DNA from: Micromonospora wenchangensis
Lineage (GTDB): Bacteria; Actinomycetota; Actinomycetes; Mycobacteriales; Micromonosporaceae
Assembly (NCBI RefSeq): GCF_002210435.1
Contig: NZ_MZMV01000020.1
Coordinates: 49,360-113,359 of the forward strand
Reading direction: 5' to 3'
DNA length: 64,000 nt
Below are positions 51,501 to 54,163 of this stretch, piece after piece. The translations under genes and the position numbers were made by a program. Each line of letters starts with the position of its first letter. Within the stretch, counting starts at the first letter, position 1. The notes under the pieces are model-generated. The model was not told where the DNA came from and did no database searches. It saw only the letters and a program-made list of their open reading frames with translations.

Positions 51501-51946
51501 CCGCCGCCGACACCCCGGTCGTCACCGTCGACGAGGCCAGCCGGATGCTGCCGACGCAGGAGCCGAACGCCCGACACCGACCGCGCCCGGAGCCGGCCCC
51601 CGTCACCACCGACGACCGACCTGCCGGCACCGCCGTCCCGCCGGTCGTCGATCGGGACGCCGGGCCGGCTGCCGCCGTCGCGCCGGGCAAGGTGCCGACC
51701 GGTCCGGTCCTGACGGGTACGGTGCCGCCGGGCGCGGTTCTGGCGGGGATGGTCCTGGCGGGGGTGGGCCTGCCGGAGACCATCGTCGTGCCGGGACTCG
51801 GTGACATCCTGGTCGCCGGACTCCCCGGATTACCGGTGTACCCGCCCGGCGCGCGGTCGACCACACCCGCCCCGGTACCGGACCGCCCCGGCAGCCCGCC
51901 ACGCCGTCGACAGCGCACCCCGCGACCGGCGGCCGATCGGGGGTGA
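26624..51946 (+). CDS. Giant 8440-residue T7SS-linked multidomain putative toxin/effector
   Basis: One uninterrupted frame of 25,323 bp starting at GTG 26624 after a GAGGGG-type site. Visible modules in order (residues): WXG100/CpnT-like helical N-terminus with hydrophobic helices (1-315); Pro/Ala-rich linker (316-629); papain-fold Tox-PL-like module (630-800, Cys656, His731, Gln748); OTU-like (855-1090, Cys868, His1082); caspase-like (1503-1660, His1545, Cys1591); OTU-like (1688-1876, Cys1707, His1864); long unassigned region (1880-3735); Asp/Ser repeat linker (about 3737-3830); two degenerate papain-fold repeats (3850-4190); beta-rich region (4260-5890); OTU-like (5967-6206, Cys5991, His6193); Tox-PL-like (6300-6495, Cys6333, His6417); unassigned module (6503-6900); HExxH zincin (7411-7415); helical C-terminus with Pro-rich, hydrophobic and basic tail. 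No cleavable signal peptide is seen, so export through the adjacent ESX system is inferred. Function is likely a polymorphic effector with several proteases or deamidases. Confidence 0.9.
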   Translation: MAIEVSAEMANFLRFLIGEKFPRADETNLFATAEALRRAAEQVVTSAETFGDGVRAYRAGVNGQAEDSFVDTMERYVLHSPGYLGLVSKYTNRMGDSYRGTATEVQYAKLMIIASLLALMLELLAALAIAWINPGAALARLAVGKVIMRIIFQNVTTRVLFQVAMAQAVGIGLQTVMDRLVQLYQIRNHTRDGWNDELTRAAAEVGSLGGAVGLGLGGLMQGLERLARSTNIGRRAGLTASSNLPDPHGFRPGEAAQEVINEGVSEWLTEFLYNGMTTGEWEADGAAVIAGAASGMAGVAGTAIGQQLHRATGGDRDRTAKPTVSAEPKPPAVAGTAVEEPLPPYDPVRLPAYDGPPSYADAVTAVPGVGAAATGGTDGPGRGGTGAGPGGTGPTTRTGAGDGDVAARPRRADAGSPPPDPAGPQPVDPATVTAAARPDLPAPTGPAAASGLPVPSTMTGPAGVTGPATTGPATVAGVPPSAGSAGSGLTGAGAGQPGAAGAAARSGGAGPAPVTGAETAAGGARPSGPAGTTPGRPAAGSWPGGPQPVGSALTGSLGAQVAGGVGPQAAGSPGSPAAGGPGAPVAAGGPGTRGAGGVGPQPAAGPQLVTGAPSAVDPPPVGGVTDPTVAVAGRRAALERRLSEVLPPYDGTAADCVLRLTAVIDGLSAAPRASRDDTTIDSVRPEQDLAARLGVDWQLVSDWDQIVGSVGRAGPRALAAVLVAPPNAPRHAFALVNDGGELFWVETQARPDRRVRPVGEPPELPVGARVILLDGQGAPIRSAPDATATVDALLDPATTRRYGRSRPEAAPSTATPPPVTATAPPVTATTATAPPAVTSTPVVVPPAERATGSDLPADLVRVPADGRCLLFAVLTSAPGQVAQRLARAGLLTPVLRSWLADTDRVRAEVGGYAEAYSTNLTSVPEDSPADLVATALATLVAGHLHTHRDTLPALLPAVRFALADQERESPDVAARADRLAELRRQNPALAEVTDDDLHARYLDGYAFDTGPLTDAEVGALQSAVANWSTSWREPVGTALLPLLADALDLPLRVRSRRDGRERAVYGPPDVPPVTIYHNDDAHYDASSSNPEVTDLPDLPEPPASPEPDQPRPEPDRIPAEPDRSADLDDVYGPAVRAGRITPAERDEAGDVRLNPLWYRLADFPAHLLDPARARTWLYVVAQDGEVYLGAADAAAAMRQRDFRALLAGMRERDPELTAERLRERLGGQGHAGLAVGFDARGRAIERHARVGGELTWNEATGRWRVDDRSAQFMGAARPAATPEQVQGWLDAVATAVGERFDLPVVATRRGTGEPGPYDPVTIDFAEGERVAGHGRRAELDAFVDQVVAQARHAWDDDRPRVVRVRIEGGGNGSGRLRLRAGRTGRRRATSLAELVGAQLAARLKAEGIPLGMVRVEQTSRGAGRSTSPGGTRRPTTPQQRRRAVLWTEPGPAFTDRVRRLAPTGRAGRDRVGRDRRRLRIPGRSAPGRLRQRADGSWWVGGGQVVVHDVPGRPGSIALLPAREWDRLAGDPRLPDATDTVTVLVHGAGDRFRVPLRHPDGRTSDTTLTADELHTLLESPERDGRRLALLSCAAGRTGARAVQRLADLRATDVVAPEGDLVVTGTAGHLPLSVDGRPWALFVPDGTGAWDVVNDEIADPAVPDRPFAAPFAGYASRAGTADGSGVRLTNAPLPPTEWDRVRIVGDGLCLLSAVAVAVPEAMTGIVGMPPDALDRLLRVRRTRSHDVDLGDIDAALREEIRRRVADPSPTMVELFNHVATTWLFPEGHDVQATLLDVVDTWDWRRPLPVEDGTAAGGRAGDVLPLVIGAALDRPVWQGRVDPPSATVLWPDGTGEPVRLLYNGRDHYDAWVPAAVAASDDGRAVERPDSGKGPGWLGVLRTPRQRGVLWPWDGDDESMSMATLIRQVDAVDLPGEHLLVLLADENYALLFGDRVPPGGVLGTVFAGGPPGARWVAATTVDPRAPMVLTVVSDNDEHAVAFGRAVERELRHRLDVGLPTPSHLSVVTMSTNEVPIEPVRLPRLRFRLPAPPPGQLSQVHLADLPARIRQAYVTPPGYTEGTLLGAAAWREGLPPFTPSAAPEPVVTPSPDDAPPTYGRVQQDRRHEERVRQEEEFRTAAARQAERLAAEVPPDGPVRRVTVPDTGLADGLGGHRGWLLHGGWPPPTDGPTGADPVELAVAVPNDAVRLVRVSLPAVEDQPALEVQALVEPPGAAVDVEPHLLPVLSMWRNDFTDGPVAQPILDPPEMVRRAWLYLIDDTEQTEAATIRAERGDDPDAEVDREMLRARVLATVRETFWETFGESPAYAAGLTAMVRLPGDMPLPDYWTVGPVRELIMRYPWRILSTEIGSYVQRFGWRNAHRIVLQPGVLDGASDDVLVTPDGVRHHATDYLARLAGTDGGSRVLILPDLDHATAAQSAFVRTVRASVVVVLPTLLPVDVQWTVSGSSAGTGTEVDILVGTLDEALARAVLHAADPVEGRRWAEMLLADPDLRVGENGDWLTEIFDSAVLTTPYEPVRFMVDDGEPVDAGELRSRLRDSGVMLVDPYRLPEHRVLIEITDPRPELVQYAPVDRGGTRLRRLVVDGSYAAEHPDTWRVVDEPWSRIQSWLAILDPDRTYPWDPFLLALAYRDGLMLPVDERTGAWPGAGHRFVPVHAAALAEVREVFAGRSPRDGVIWTTQGEPRGTLLLVDEGTRVIVDYPMVHLVPRPTAARAAVTVPDAEDLHDRGLVVAVGQLDGDRLTGDGWEVTADELIDSEALRAHPRVVLLDRSPPVDSPFVQRLLAHGVGVLAPDAELAGWTAVYQLPGWQVELTGPDSADLLRRLRVEFDSVVLGAATAHHRTPAQTGLVRAAFDLLGRPYGQEVVDGHLHLHLNRWATAEAFAADAGRDGILLLGGPDQHGHDLTLWVPVEQVRVFPHWSGEQLYLVTADPATVAPVTDLIRDRLATAPVVRWTPDLGRAARAADVGSAASHQVSHGGLPIAPDHVGNLVETVDAHPSWRTVAWTVDAQTYDDAEALVWLGAGMAALELPVDDTQTGFAVAMPSWAVPAVDRYDNGVVLWSPGRTGLPAALRAAFRVAVAPVSELDDVVDGVRAGDQAADAVALLMERLPEGTRIVVVPGEFDTIQEIPVIFDSVFAVVVRSEAGDPGTWTGYWRVEGEQRIAVLTGADLSYVIAGLAAEDPQARPLYGPGPQVLALPQAAVRFLVEATDDAGDDGPPGARATDVAFVAADEITAADHLYTLPPGAAYRVVAPGPDGEVVLQGWAIDGETLAAAGHDLLVEDEGPVGAVLASELAKEQSPEARTLLLELAHLVGIGHLVTDNPLRRHGLGPVDRTFVPDWVAPVGVPVGPAWWVGTDVVAIEITAAAAGQLPARQMLAWDVEDPDQLSNPLLPPQLMAVPYRDGPLVRLLPDQIWALGLGPLLGERGILVEPGTVTAAGVTTGRPDGRGALPAAAYRAILPETNAGIPVVVFLDHGPEVESFARALAAQAAVALVRTDDGLWRAHRARPGTGDTDELTDFQAFRLVGNAVAAVTADLAELTGLVNTRGRELGSRAWLDGVGVLRRLSGLPVGTARDRAELLASALFGLDRLRAAVDGEPGGRSVGHVLTRLGLPGPSGPDLTVLARRLGATPTPVTAAALGLLPANAVAPVWRDDAVALVHRAPDGALTLVLPDAGPDARLTALDPDELPGPLTMLLDRGRTVAVRVATGERVLGGQAAPDRDSDSDSDSGSDSGSDSDPGPDQDQDQGRDREQNPDQDPDPELPSEPYPYSYWIGDSDSESGQDPAAAQDPGAGEQPTPPGTPHTAPVSTGSPTDPVPPGPSTAAVDAVGEALRRLPAARLASGRQVRRGRPSLTRLADWVDAVQVDETAASTASSRIRAVAAYLVLHGRIGDLTVTAPAATRLGLDGFHRALGGRPVPSDVTHPGAAVQALTRRPGTMLLVHDQPPDAPDRVFWLVADDRDGVVTPRVVDPARPGVFARSAVDDPVTAAALTRAGTTVLAVDARGDAMDLADFLAPSPAGLIAAAADPTLVVTDATDLLRAMVRLVDGYYGRTPRTLDAQLTVTPETIPGTLAAALGGQFEPLHDVEATVDALRAAPGSLALAYLPRAGESGRLLMFVAEPALATVPAQLTVVGVDVADLSDADLTAALSGGRAQVLLLDPTGGARQVPGRQPTAEQVTAVRTAITAQPLLIGVPHTAHPAWTDVLHARVTRRLRTLGVTMPTARPLLRALATDPTEFLHHGSGHPVRVGRERRFAWVRLVPRPTDADEVRLAPGLGGIEDRRTATVSTSAWAQPQAATARVVVPIPAGGVGVTLLGGVLSSRAVRTIGQSLTTGDNQMMIGVPDSFLTRSAVVVQVEITARPTPPAWAAVPATWVPADGDHFWFRTPEVLAMMRPVRDGDPLTVGPAAAAFLRDASYTTHVVDDGGLATTALTGIPEVTRRRGSNLRLWRLWGGQRAVDAVQPGAAGLTATSSSWLRRPSYAQGVRPVLRLTRLTPVGELPESALLRVAASVTAGQSVQSASDRGGFLAALIGRAFGLFRLAVGPTVSVVDRRAQALAPQFENVTGQETGDHVLGLYLAEYTGTVQWSMYRSVTRSLAYRGLRHGPRPVTVRTLLVVPQQQVAALGDVASSARPDRDLVALLAGTVENDPDDQRTLPDHLWRGDRLRIGRGFLHGGDLVAGLVAGRLRQLLADERNAAHRRYLPDWNDPKVQTARIRRALDRLGNEEHLAAQNSPGRYSARLLGVADGELLIELRVRDILSGRTLEVRIGVRRRDPDTAPRYLGRRGTHPDPVTADVPEPTDSESGESEDDEPTVKLRTSQGRAQAATDRTARTVATGVQATAAVGSDAIGGSAGIGLRAQGLWRDVIEVTQGSQAGVVGIGGGAVAVFADHVRLELSASVVVEYRGYLVDAWRWLSDRPVHARPLSFAGNHTVDLELGFSVPFTQTVAVGQPPPVVLPTPAGGPSAGIVLREALGELLPPEVTPQRQRLRNLGAALAQHTVTHHLHGLPELRTQLLDALRAATADYMDAGHLPGGAGGRRRGTAFSGDIPGTPLHQWLNAFVDQGHLAALLAPATQQPQPVHAPSVVVGDDVPVTVFVFAEVTGHDQTPSGAVTGDGYESAVAGFAVRRSAAERGAQVRLEAGGGGAAWRAAEPAAPTGPSGATPGGQPPASNPTQPASRTPTQPPATVALRLFGRRQVEWISGETVLAAAEVERTVKHSESRTVLLGVHGRLRVHLAVVLTEPKWVLPDRTFTRYRQVGDVSLLGQMSVEEYRRAVGTPTGGWRLPRQVTPPAVQVMHQTSRLVDTPAIGQAMLGWLRGLRLGGDEGMELVGHDRNTALNVSTVLHHTDPVTIAAHLGDLFDGGLSFVLRYPGLLGRPAVQIIVRAVPADVPARVGELRAGTGNLELSTVSEVGGGHQSGEAVTDEVLPVAHLGERAALNAVGTLGRTAAGRTSDVTVSRAVTSVETPGPWLPVDYGPQRLVFTAHRRRQEIGRHEMTVPLRTETAAEHLNLTYRPVGPAAVLPDPTEVVDAPLTVDGPAGPLRLVTIPTDNWRAWRDGAVALPGQFAALGFNGAAALQAAAVRALRIVGSGPLPGAPGSTLNHQLMTLLGRTHLWAATPHRMAGPYEIALTDGYRLVLHTRVTSVRLDTVLVPAEGLRGGGGAGRHGNARLVARADAALPDTLGTSVGYVPALGVSVPGSSGQQESTAHRTDVLVGGLVDEGAQAKVWWTTETVVVAEHTDLTGTRRTAVQVTLPDSQPVLVDQVDVLDHLLAGGTSGDGPVDRLLVTSYLEQAVHAAEQAQQALKTWRELERIALVAGFPGDADSAAGTLARAAAGNATERAEAEAAAHRRWLEARAEVERLVGLAVGHLGRGPATDPVAEPARLPAVDDTDPAPSVARPAPARRDAPARSPVEQPDDPARSASGGSDAPSAVPTPPVPVGVDADDRFTALPPPTDGELVDVDRTGLCLLESAVVSALPEVRELLPGSYGRDLDEIQAWRDGRRPVDVTLPAHLRPVVLRVAEGLRARIHSLLVTGRLAEVEQVIADGGLLGRDVRAQRRVRVQLARTVNRWQADWAADTGDYLVLLVGAALRRPVVLATPVPSARPAGDPSAGSRSAGEAQATVRDEAADDAQANVGGWSIRTVYNPRFDGAEARISEGPVLLYLANGHYRAWLPEPDVLDLARTREEALELPRPAAGLWRGTTDAATIRSTTTGSDPGYGDADSDAVFSGAESDIVPSDAESDAGSDAAVLGNPGSHAGVARPAGRGRHPLTLAGLETAVQETLDVQAAVPPAGSVTDWRPPEDPLSCLALARRFAAVLHPGIDGFVRPGLRVGRTRDDAAIGTRWAGDFAGDRSDWSVVDSWTQIERALVAAAPGTAAFVLLERPGSAPGHAFVGYRLDRETDPVRWVQFGGERGAALLPGAAADNRLPRLNALGPEIAARAVLVDPEGTVDPAALVDAGTSVPVASTSVARAIVDAPVNRTFLGHGSEFEFFETLDLSAAADMFPGATDKTLPDLARTSALAEDPAGTTAIEVEVKTYFRDSDDGKLYRRPAPKRTEEVAAILEVIVGVVPDTDAEMDAHHGGESLYPAMTALGQALSALTGPVPFAQLLGTVQAAGHLSQVVLTPLGRKVNVGPRPPDSEPGARVHHSIGVPLAGAHSFLRYVARHTWRSPTSVSPSYARPHLQDALSFADTVAEHFADGGGSPRDVAELRGFATVLYSNTAGVAGRWLHEGLVKENVAALSRQDMRMLLDSLSPSAQAYFQANFTGIAQLFRRMFTDRIPDLEERFKARNGAELAGDFFRNIAFVDKKNGNKEQSIIDYLRGDVRQHLGYGGMTVIDGFDTSNGALPLMVLEVRYFGAQHVDGATAQAEAAALRREAGAAFDEALQVTGTTVERPGGVQLALPDRELWPMWRHAGPPGLLTVELPLYTPDWSLRPLLPVSDEVTAIRVVQHVGLPEHYVFLQRLADLTGRPVYTLAEEATPRWDPDAGELRVDWPDGTRPWLEFLPALYDADSDRAIRRGIDPDGVLVPLDDRVDLLDPTTVHLNLFPPDVAHVLPPLLGTEDPDVLDLVPLIQATDSRQLVFAGPDAPTYLPGWATTVVETVIAQSTPVAGLVLVGHPLPHAAAQTLVDVLGQAVAERPGLLVTPVVLTHGADIDISKRAGAARMVSTTDGLGGWRVFRPDQKGRTSAVPDDLRAVITTPTVAPEQPQGTADPLLPGPDGVEEAPPRPDPGTVPRGDDEPLEWTIRRAMAQVAVREHHWVDPVSRPGPARDDRYEVVSRFEARRFLYGGQPVTDLTVRVWLDGDNGRAMFDALERGVHRVFNSGADATAYRLPNGFGDLLHVTVERAASPQDAHLRVQVIDEGPTDQFHWRHDALEEELVHEFAHQLGLREEYRDDTAPHRPNVPGSLLGDLAGLPADALSDEERAALSDEEKARLRDMRWAGLRSRHLHLLAALVGEPDADGEYRAVDPVLRPIGVAPFAPQTTTDQPGQQPPAADPAVPPVTAAQLHRTWRTRPERLDVEAPVRIAADHAVRAVLDRVELLHRPWNLELLGDTPPSAAVGDHQRLTPAEPVSDWAVLTGPTRDAIARRASLVTSWLAGLPQPATAGTALEFGLVLGVPPELLADSRDNAVARILADAAADFLRAQLDARPPVGMLPVRVVVEVTGFDGVVDGVREQIRMQIELSLRRVLPGPAYADDPTSGRAVGGVHDGRDLRNDVLLRVTEARQALAGLPAGEPETAAAVVVHQLGGVLVRLLPVLVTPALAAPFAAHAAQVRGVLDDFRWLVGRWAQQWRTGDVEVAGLVTRATGTLDAIAELTPLIELAPAAHRDLDLTPLVDGHQADDADHVAALARFRAELTRLRDATGIALDGPIMQVYGWQLLTQALGALWFGVTGGPEPVAAGRVLGAAAAALDAYHEVVGTLGAGTADLAAFDRAAEAVGALAGWLRPRSDPAATDRALARLDDALAVVGLRTDAQLDRLALDTREAMLDGLLDAATAALDTFRISRDPGRGALAGIPGAPGPLADWMTLLRTLQQMSALWNGGEPDRPRLRAMHRLAGQVRDGIAAGRADFVRLANREDPGGDPRAVSNRILDAPAGGARPPVPVRPAGGGPGPGAARPGPGQVLLHLVVEVPRGRQSGSAEAVSTDLYQDPVTGRVQITTGDPYAPVAVFTRPETAYGVARGMAEHLAQVGLPPGDGPVVRRFVVDTDAFTAPDDAQVYVFPARDFAALVDRAEPGSLDSYAADPETVDDTTRALDTLAAADTPVVTVDEASRMLPTQEPNARHRPRPEPAPVTTDDRPAGTAVPPVVDRDAGPAAAVAPGKVPTGPVLTGTVPPGAVLAGMVLAGVGLPETIVVPGLGDILVAGLPGLPVYPPGARSTTPAPVPDRPGSPPRRRQRTPRPAADRG
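28510..29020 (+). other. Giant protein: papain-fold (Tox-PL-like) module 1
   Basis: Residues 630-800. Motifs: TAADCVLRLTAVIDG (Cys656), DWDQIV, PRHAFALVNDGG (His731) and LFWVETQ (Glu746/Gln748). The Cys-His-(D/E)xQ order and spacing match the papain-like protein glutaminase/deamidase toxin family; substrate unknown. Confidence 0.6.
29186..29893 (+). other. Giant protein: OTU-like cysteine protease module 1
   Basis: Residues 855-1090. PADGRCLLFAVL gives the DGxC signature (Cys868) and the end of the module reads IYHNDDAHYDAS (His1082), with a LPLLADALDLPLRV strand-helix between, as in OTU deubiquitinase folds. Confidence 0.65.
31130..31600 (+). other. Giant protein: caspase/C80-like module
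   Basis: Residues 1503-1660. A His after a hydrophobic strand (TVLVHGAGDRF, His1545) and, 46 residues on, a Cys after another strand (LALLSCAAGRTG, Cys1591), then DVVAPEGDLVVTGTAG. The order and spacing fit caspase-fold peptidases such as MARTX-type C80, which self-process large toxins. Assignment is by motif only. Confidence 0.45.
31685..32250 (+). other. Giant protein: OTU-like cysteine protease module 2
   Basis: Residues 1688-1876. RIVGDGLCLLSAVAVAVPEA (Cys1707 in GDGLC) and YNGRDHYDAW (His1864), with DVLPLVIGAALDRPV between. Same fold plan as module 1 but divergent in sequence. Confidence 0.65.
32251..37830 (+). other. Giant protein: long unassigned central region
   Basis: Residues about 1877-3736, roughly 1860 residues of alternating alpha/beta pattern with no catalytic motif I can name. 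It has a low density of Gly/Pro linkers, so it is probably several folded domains. Recurring acidic-aromatic segments (VLIEITDPRPE, DLTLWVPVEQV, VVAIEITAAAAG) suggest internal repeats too diverged to align by eye. Confidence 0.5.
37831..38127 (+). repeat. Giant protein: Asp/Ser and Asp/Gln repeat linker
   Basis: Residues about 3737-3834. Alternating DSDSDSDSGSDSGSDS is followed by DQDQDQ and DPDPEL blocks and a PYPYSYW patch. Such acidic repeats give extended linkers and may bind Ca2+ outside the cell; the DNA is short-period repetitive (GACTCC/GACTCG units). Confidence 0.8.
38160..39190 (+). other. Giant protein: two degenerate papain-fold repeats
   Basis: Residues about 3847-4189. Two segments keep the layout of the Tox-PL-like modules (helix, AVQALTRRPGTMLLVHDQ or VDALRAAPGSLALAYLP, then VFWLVADDRDG or LLMFVAEPAL) but lack the Cys and the His. 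They look like dead copies of modules 1 and 2. Confidence 0.45.
39400..44300 (+). other. Giant protein: beta-rich region
   Basis: Residues about 4260-5893. Long runs of alternating hydrophobic residues (RVVVPIPAGGVGVTLLGGVL, SAVVVQVEITARP, VRLELSASVVVEYRGYL) suggest extended beta structure over more than 1600 residues. Possible roles are a stalk, a cell-surface binding part or a translocation part. Family not recognised. Confidence 0.45.
44525..45240 (+). other. Giant protein: OTU-like module 3
   Basis: Residues 5967-6206. VDRTGLCLLESAV (Cys5991) and YLANGHYRAW (His6193), with DYLVLLVGAALRRPVVL between. The DG before Cys is altered to RTG, so activity is less certain than for modules 1 and 2. 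Confidence 0.55.
45520..46110 (+). other. Giant protein: papain-fold (Tox-PL-like) module 2
   Basis: Residues about 6300-6496. DPLSCLALARRF (Cys6333), WSVVDSWTQIERAL, PGHAFVGYRLD (His6417) and VRWVQFGG. It aligns by eye with module 1, including the acidic DSW/DWDQ segment before the central helix. Confidence 0.55.
46130..47330 (+). other. Giant protein: unassigned module (possible ligase-like fold)
   Basis: Residues about 6503-6903. Starts GHGSEFEFFETLDLS, then AIEVEVKTYF, ILEVIVGVVPDT, RVHHSIGVPLAGAHSFLRYV and FATVLYSNTAGVAG. The ExEF opening and the HHS-GVPL strand are reminiscent of ATP-grasp-like amidoligase toxins, but this is a weak resemblance and the module is left unnamed. Confidence 0.25.
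48430..49090 (+). other. Giant protein: HExxH metalloprotease module
   Basis: Residues about 7270-7490. VHEFAHQLGLREEY gives HExxH (His7411, Glu7412, His7415) on a helix preceded by DALEEEL, with beta strands before it (LTVRVWLDGDNG, LRVQVIDEG). This is a zincin active-site helix of the kind used in polymorphic toxins; the third zinc ligand is not certain. Confidence 0.65.
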
Positions 51947-51977
51947 ACCGGCACGCCCCGCCGGCCGTTGTGGGGGC

Positions 51978-53066
51978 ATGACCACGACGACCGGGCCGAC
52001 CACCGATCGGCGTACCGCCGTGCACCGGCTGCTGCTGCGCCTCGCCGGGCAGGCCCCGGACGAGGTGGTCAGCGCGGCCCGCCAGTGGCTCGCGGCGGAT
52101 CAGCTCGCCGAGGTGGCCCAGGCGGTGGCGTTCACCTGCCTGACCGCAGGGATCGGGCTCACCGCGTCCGAGCGGGTGCTGCTGGCCGGGGTCCTGGCCG
52201 ACGCCGGTGCGGACGACGACGTGCTCGCCGGGCTGTCCACCGGCGACGCCCCGCCGGTGGCGTACGGGATGGCCCCGGTGGGCCCGCAGGTGCTGGCCGC
52301 TGCCGGTGGTCGGCTGCCGTACAGCATGGACCTGACCGTGGGTGGGGACGGTCCGGGCGGGCCCGACGACCTCGACCGGGCGGCCGTGGCCGCGGTGGCC
52401 GCCGCACCGGGGCCGGTGGGGCTCTGGCGGGCCTGGCGGTACCCGGCCCTGGACACGCGGTATCCCGCGCCGAAGCGGCTCTACCTCGTGCAGGGCCCGG
52501 AACCCGTCGTCCTCGCCGCCCGGACCGGGGCCGCCCTGGAGGCGGCAGGTGAACGGCATCCGCTGGTGGAGGCGTTCGGTGAACCGACGGAGCTGCCGGA
52601 GTACCAGCGGCGGGCGTTGGCCTACTCGGCGCTGCTGTGGGCGGACCGCCCCGCCGCCCCGCTGCGGACGGCCGCCCCGCCGGACCCCGCCGCCCCACCC
52701 GACACCCTCACCGACGACGAGGCGGAACGGGTCGTGGCCTACCTCGGCGCGGGTGTGCCGCTGCTGACCAGCCCGCACCGGTCGGCCGACGGCTTCGACC
52801 CGGCGTCGGCCGCCGACCAGGTGCCCACGGGCGTGCGGGGCGACGGGCGGTGGCTGTGGTCGGAGGCGGTCACCTACTACGCCGACCAGTACGGGTTCGC
52901 CCCCGAACCGGACCTGCTCGCGGCGATCCGGGCCGCCGACTACACCGCCCCGACCCTCGACACGGTGGCGGTGCACCGGTCGCTGTCGTACCTATTCGCG
53001 GCGATGTGCGACCCCGCCCGGACCGGGGTGAACCAGCACGGCGGACCCTCCGTTGTGGAGGCATGA
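51978..53066 (+). CDS. Unknown protein downstream of the giant gene, paralogue 1
   Basis: 362 residues, cytoplasmic, no signal peptide. ATG 51978 follows the giant stop by 31 nt with a GGGGG site. The N-terminal half is helical (VHRLLLRLAGQAPDEVVSAA); the C-terminal half contains GLWRAWRYPALDTRYP, VAYLGAGVPLLTSP and a terminal GRWLWSEAVTYYADQYGF with PEPDLLAAIRAA. The next gene has the same architecture and motifs in the same order. The WxW-type terminal motif also occurs in actinobacterial toxin-associated proteins. It could be an immunity, adaptor or partner protein of the giant effector; function is not known. Confidence 0.75.
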   Translation: MTTTTGPTTDRRTAVHRLLLRLAGQAPDEVVSAARQWLAADQLAEVAQAVAFTCLTAGIGLTASERVLLAGVLADAGADDDVLAGLSTGDAPPVAYGMAPVGPQVLAAAGGRLPYSMDLTVGGDGPGGPDDLDRAAVAAVAAAPGPVGLWRAWRYPALDTRYPAPKRLYLVQGPEPVVLAARTGAALEAAGERHPLVEAFGEPTELPEYQRRALAYSALLWADRPAAPLRTAAPPDPAAPPDTLTDDEAERVVAYLGAGVPLLTSPHRSADGFDPASAADQVPTGVRGDGRWLWSEAVTYYADQYGFAPEPDLLAAIRAADYTAPTLDTVAVHRSLSYLFAAMCDPARTGVNQHGGPSVVEA

Positions 53067-54157
53067 GCGTGCCGTCGGCGATGCACCGGCTCCTGCTGCG
53101 GATCGCCGGGCAGGCCCCCGCCGCGCTGCTCGGCACCGCCCGCGCCCGGCTGGCCGACGGTGCGGTGAGCGAGGTGGCCCGGATGGTGGCCTTCGCCGCC
53201 GCCGCCCGGCAGATCCGGCTGACCGACCCCGACGTGCTGCTGCTCACCGGAGTGCTCACCGCCGCCGGTGCGCCCGACGACCTGCTCGCCGACCTGCCCC
53301 GCGCCGCGGCCGACCGCACCCCGCCCTACGTCTGGACGCCGGACCTGCCCACCGGCCCCACGCCGCCCGGTGGCAGCCACGCCGCCGGCCCGCCCGGATC
53401 GGCCGTCTCCGGCGTGGACGCCCACGCCGCGAACACCGCGCCCGATGGGGTGGACGGGGTCGACCGGGCCGCCGTCGACGCCCTCGTCGACGCCCTCGCC
53501 GGCGGGGAGGCGAAGCCGGTCGGGCTGTGGCGGGTCTGGCGACGGCCCGCCCCGGCGACGCCGTACCCGCCGGCCACCCGGGTCTACCTGGTGCAGGCCC
53601 GCGCCGGGGCGGTCGCGCTCACCGCGCGGATCCAGGCCGCCCTGGTGGCGGTGGGCGGGACCGACCCGCTGGTCGAGGTCTTCGGACACCTCGCCGGGCT
53701 GCCGGCGTACCACCGGCGCGCGCTGGAAGCAGCCGTCCTGCTCTGGGCCGCCCGACCGGCCAGGCGGGTACGCGTCGCGGCGACCTTCGACACCCTCGAC
53801 GCGACCGGGAACCCGACCTTCGGCCCCGACCGGCCCCGACTGTCGACATCGGAGGCGAACCGGGTCGCCGGCTACCTCGCCGCCGGGGTCCCCCTCGTCA
53901 CGAGTCCGGCCCGGGTGCCCGACGTGGTCACCCCGGGCCGCACGGTACCGGTGGACCTGCTCGGCGACGGCCGGTGGATCTGGTCCGCCGCCACCGGGCA
54001 CTACCTCACCCGGTACCGGATCGCCCCGGACGACGGCCTGCTGGCGGCGGTCCGGGCGGCCGGCTACGCACCCCCCGACGTGGACGCGGTGGCGGTGCAC
54101 CGGTGCCGGGCGGCGCTGGCCGAGGCCACCGGCGCGGTTCGACGGACGGCAGGCTGA
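53063..54157 (+). CDS. Unknown protein, paralogue 2
   Basis: 364 residues. ATG 53063 overlaps the upstream stop in ATGA, so translation is coupled. It is a clear paralogue of the preceding protein: MHRLLLRIAGQAPAALLGTA, GLWRVWRRPAPATPYPP, VAGYLAAGVPLVTSP, GRWIWSAATGHYLTRYRI and PDDGLLAAVRAAGYAPPDVD. It has a Pro/Gly-rich insert around residues 95-130 not present in paralogue 1. Function unknown; the tandem duplication next to a multi-domain effector fits several specific immunity or loading factors. Confidence 0.75.
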   Translation: MSVPSAMHRLLLRIAGQAPAALLGTARARLADGAVSEVARMVAFAAAARQIRLTDPDVLLLTGVLTAAGAPDDLLADLPRAAADRTPPYVWTPDLPTGPTPPGGSHAAGPPGSAVSGVDAHAANTAPDGVDGVDRAAVDALVDALAGGEAKPVGLWRVWRRPAPATPYPPATRVYLVQARAGAVALTARIQAALVAVGGTDPLVEVFGHLAGLPAYHRRALEAAVLLWAARPARRVRVAATFDTLDATGNPTFGPDRPRLSTSEANRVAGYLAAGVPLVTSPARVPDVVTPGRTVPVDLLGDGRWIWSAATGHYLTRYRIAPDDGLLAAVRAAGYAPPDVDAVAVHRCRAALAEATGAVRRTAG

Positions 54158-54163
54158 CCGGCG

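Noticed and set aside
26624..51946. Non-ribosomal peptide or polyketide synthase
   Set aside because: No adenylation, ketosynthase or carrier-protein motifs are present; Cys/His protease-type motifs and the ESX context argue otherwise.
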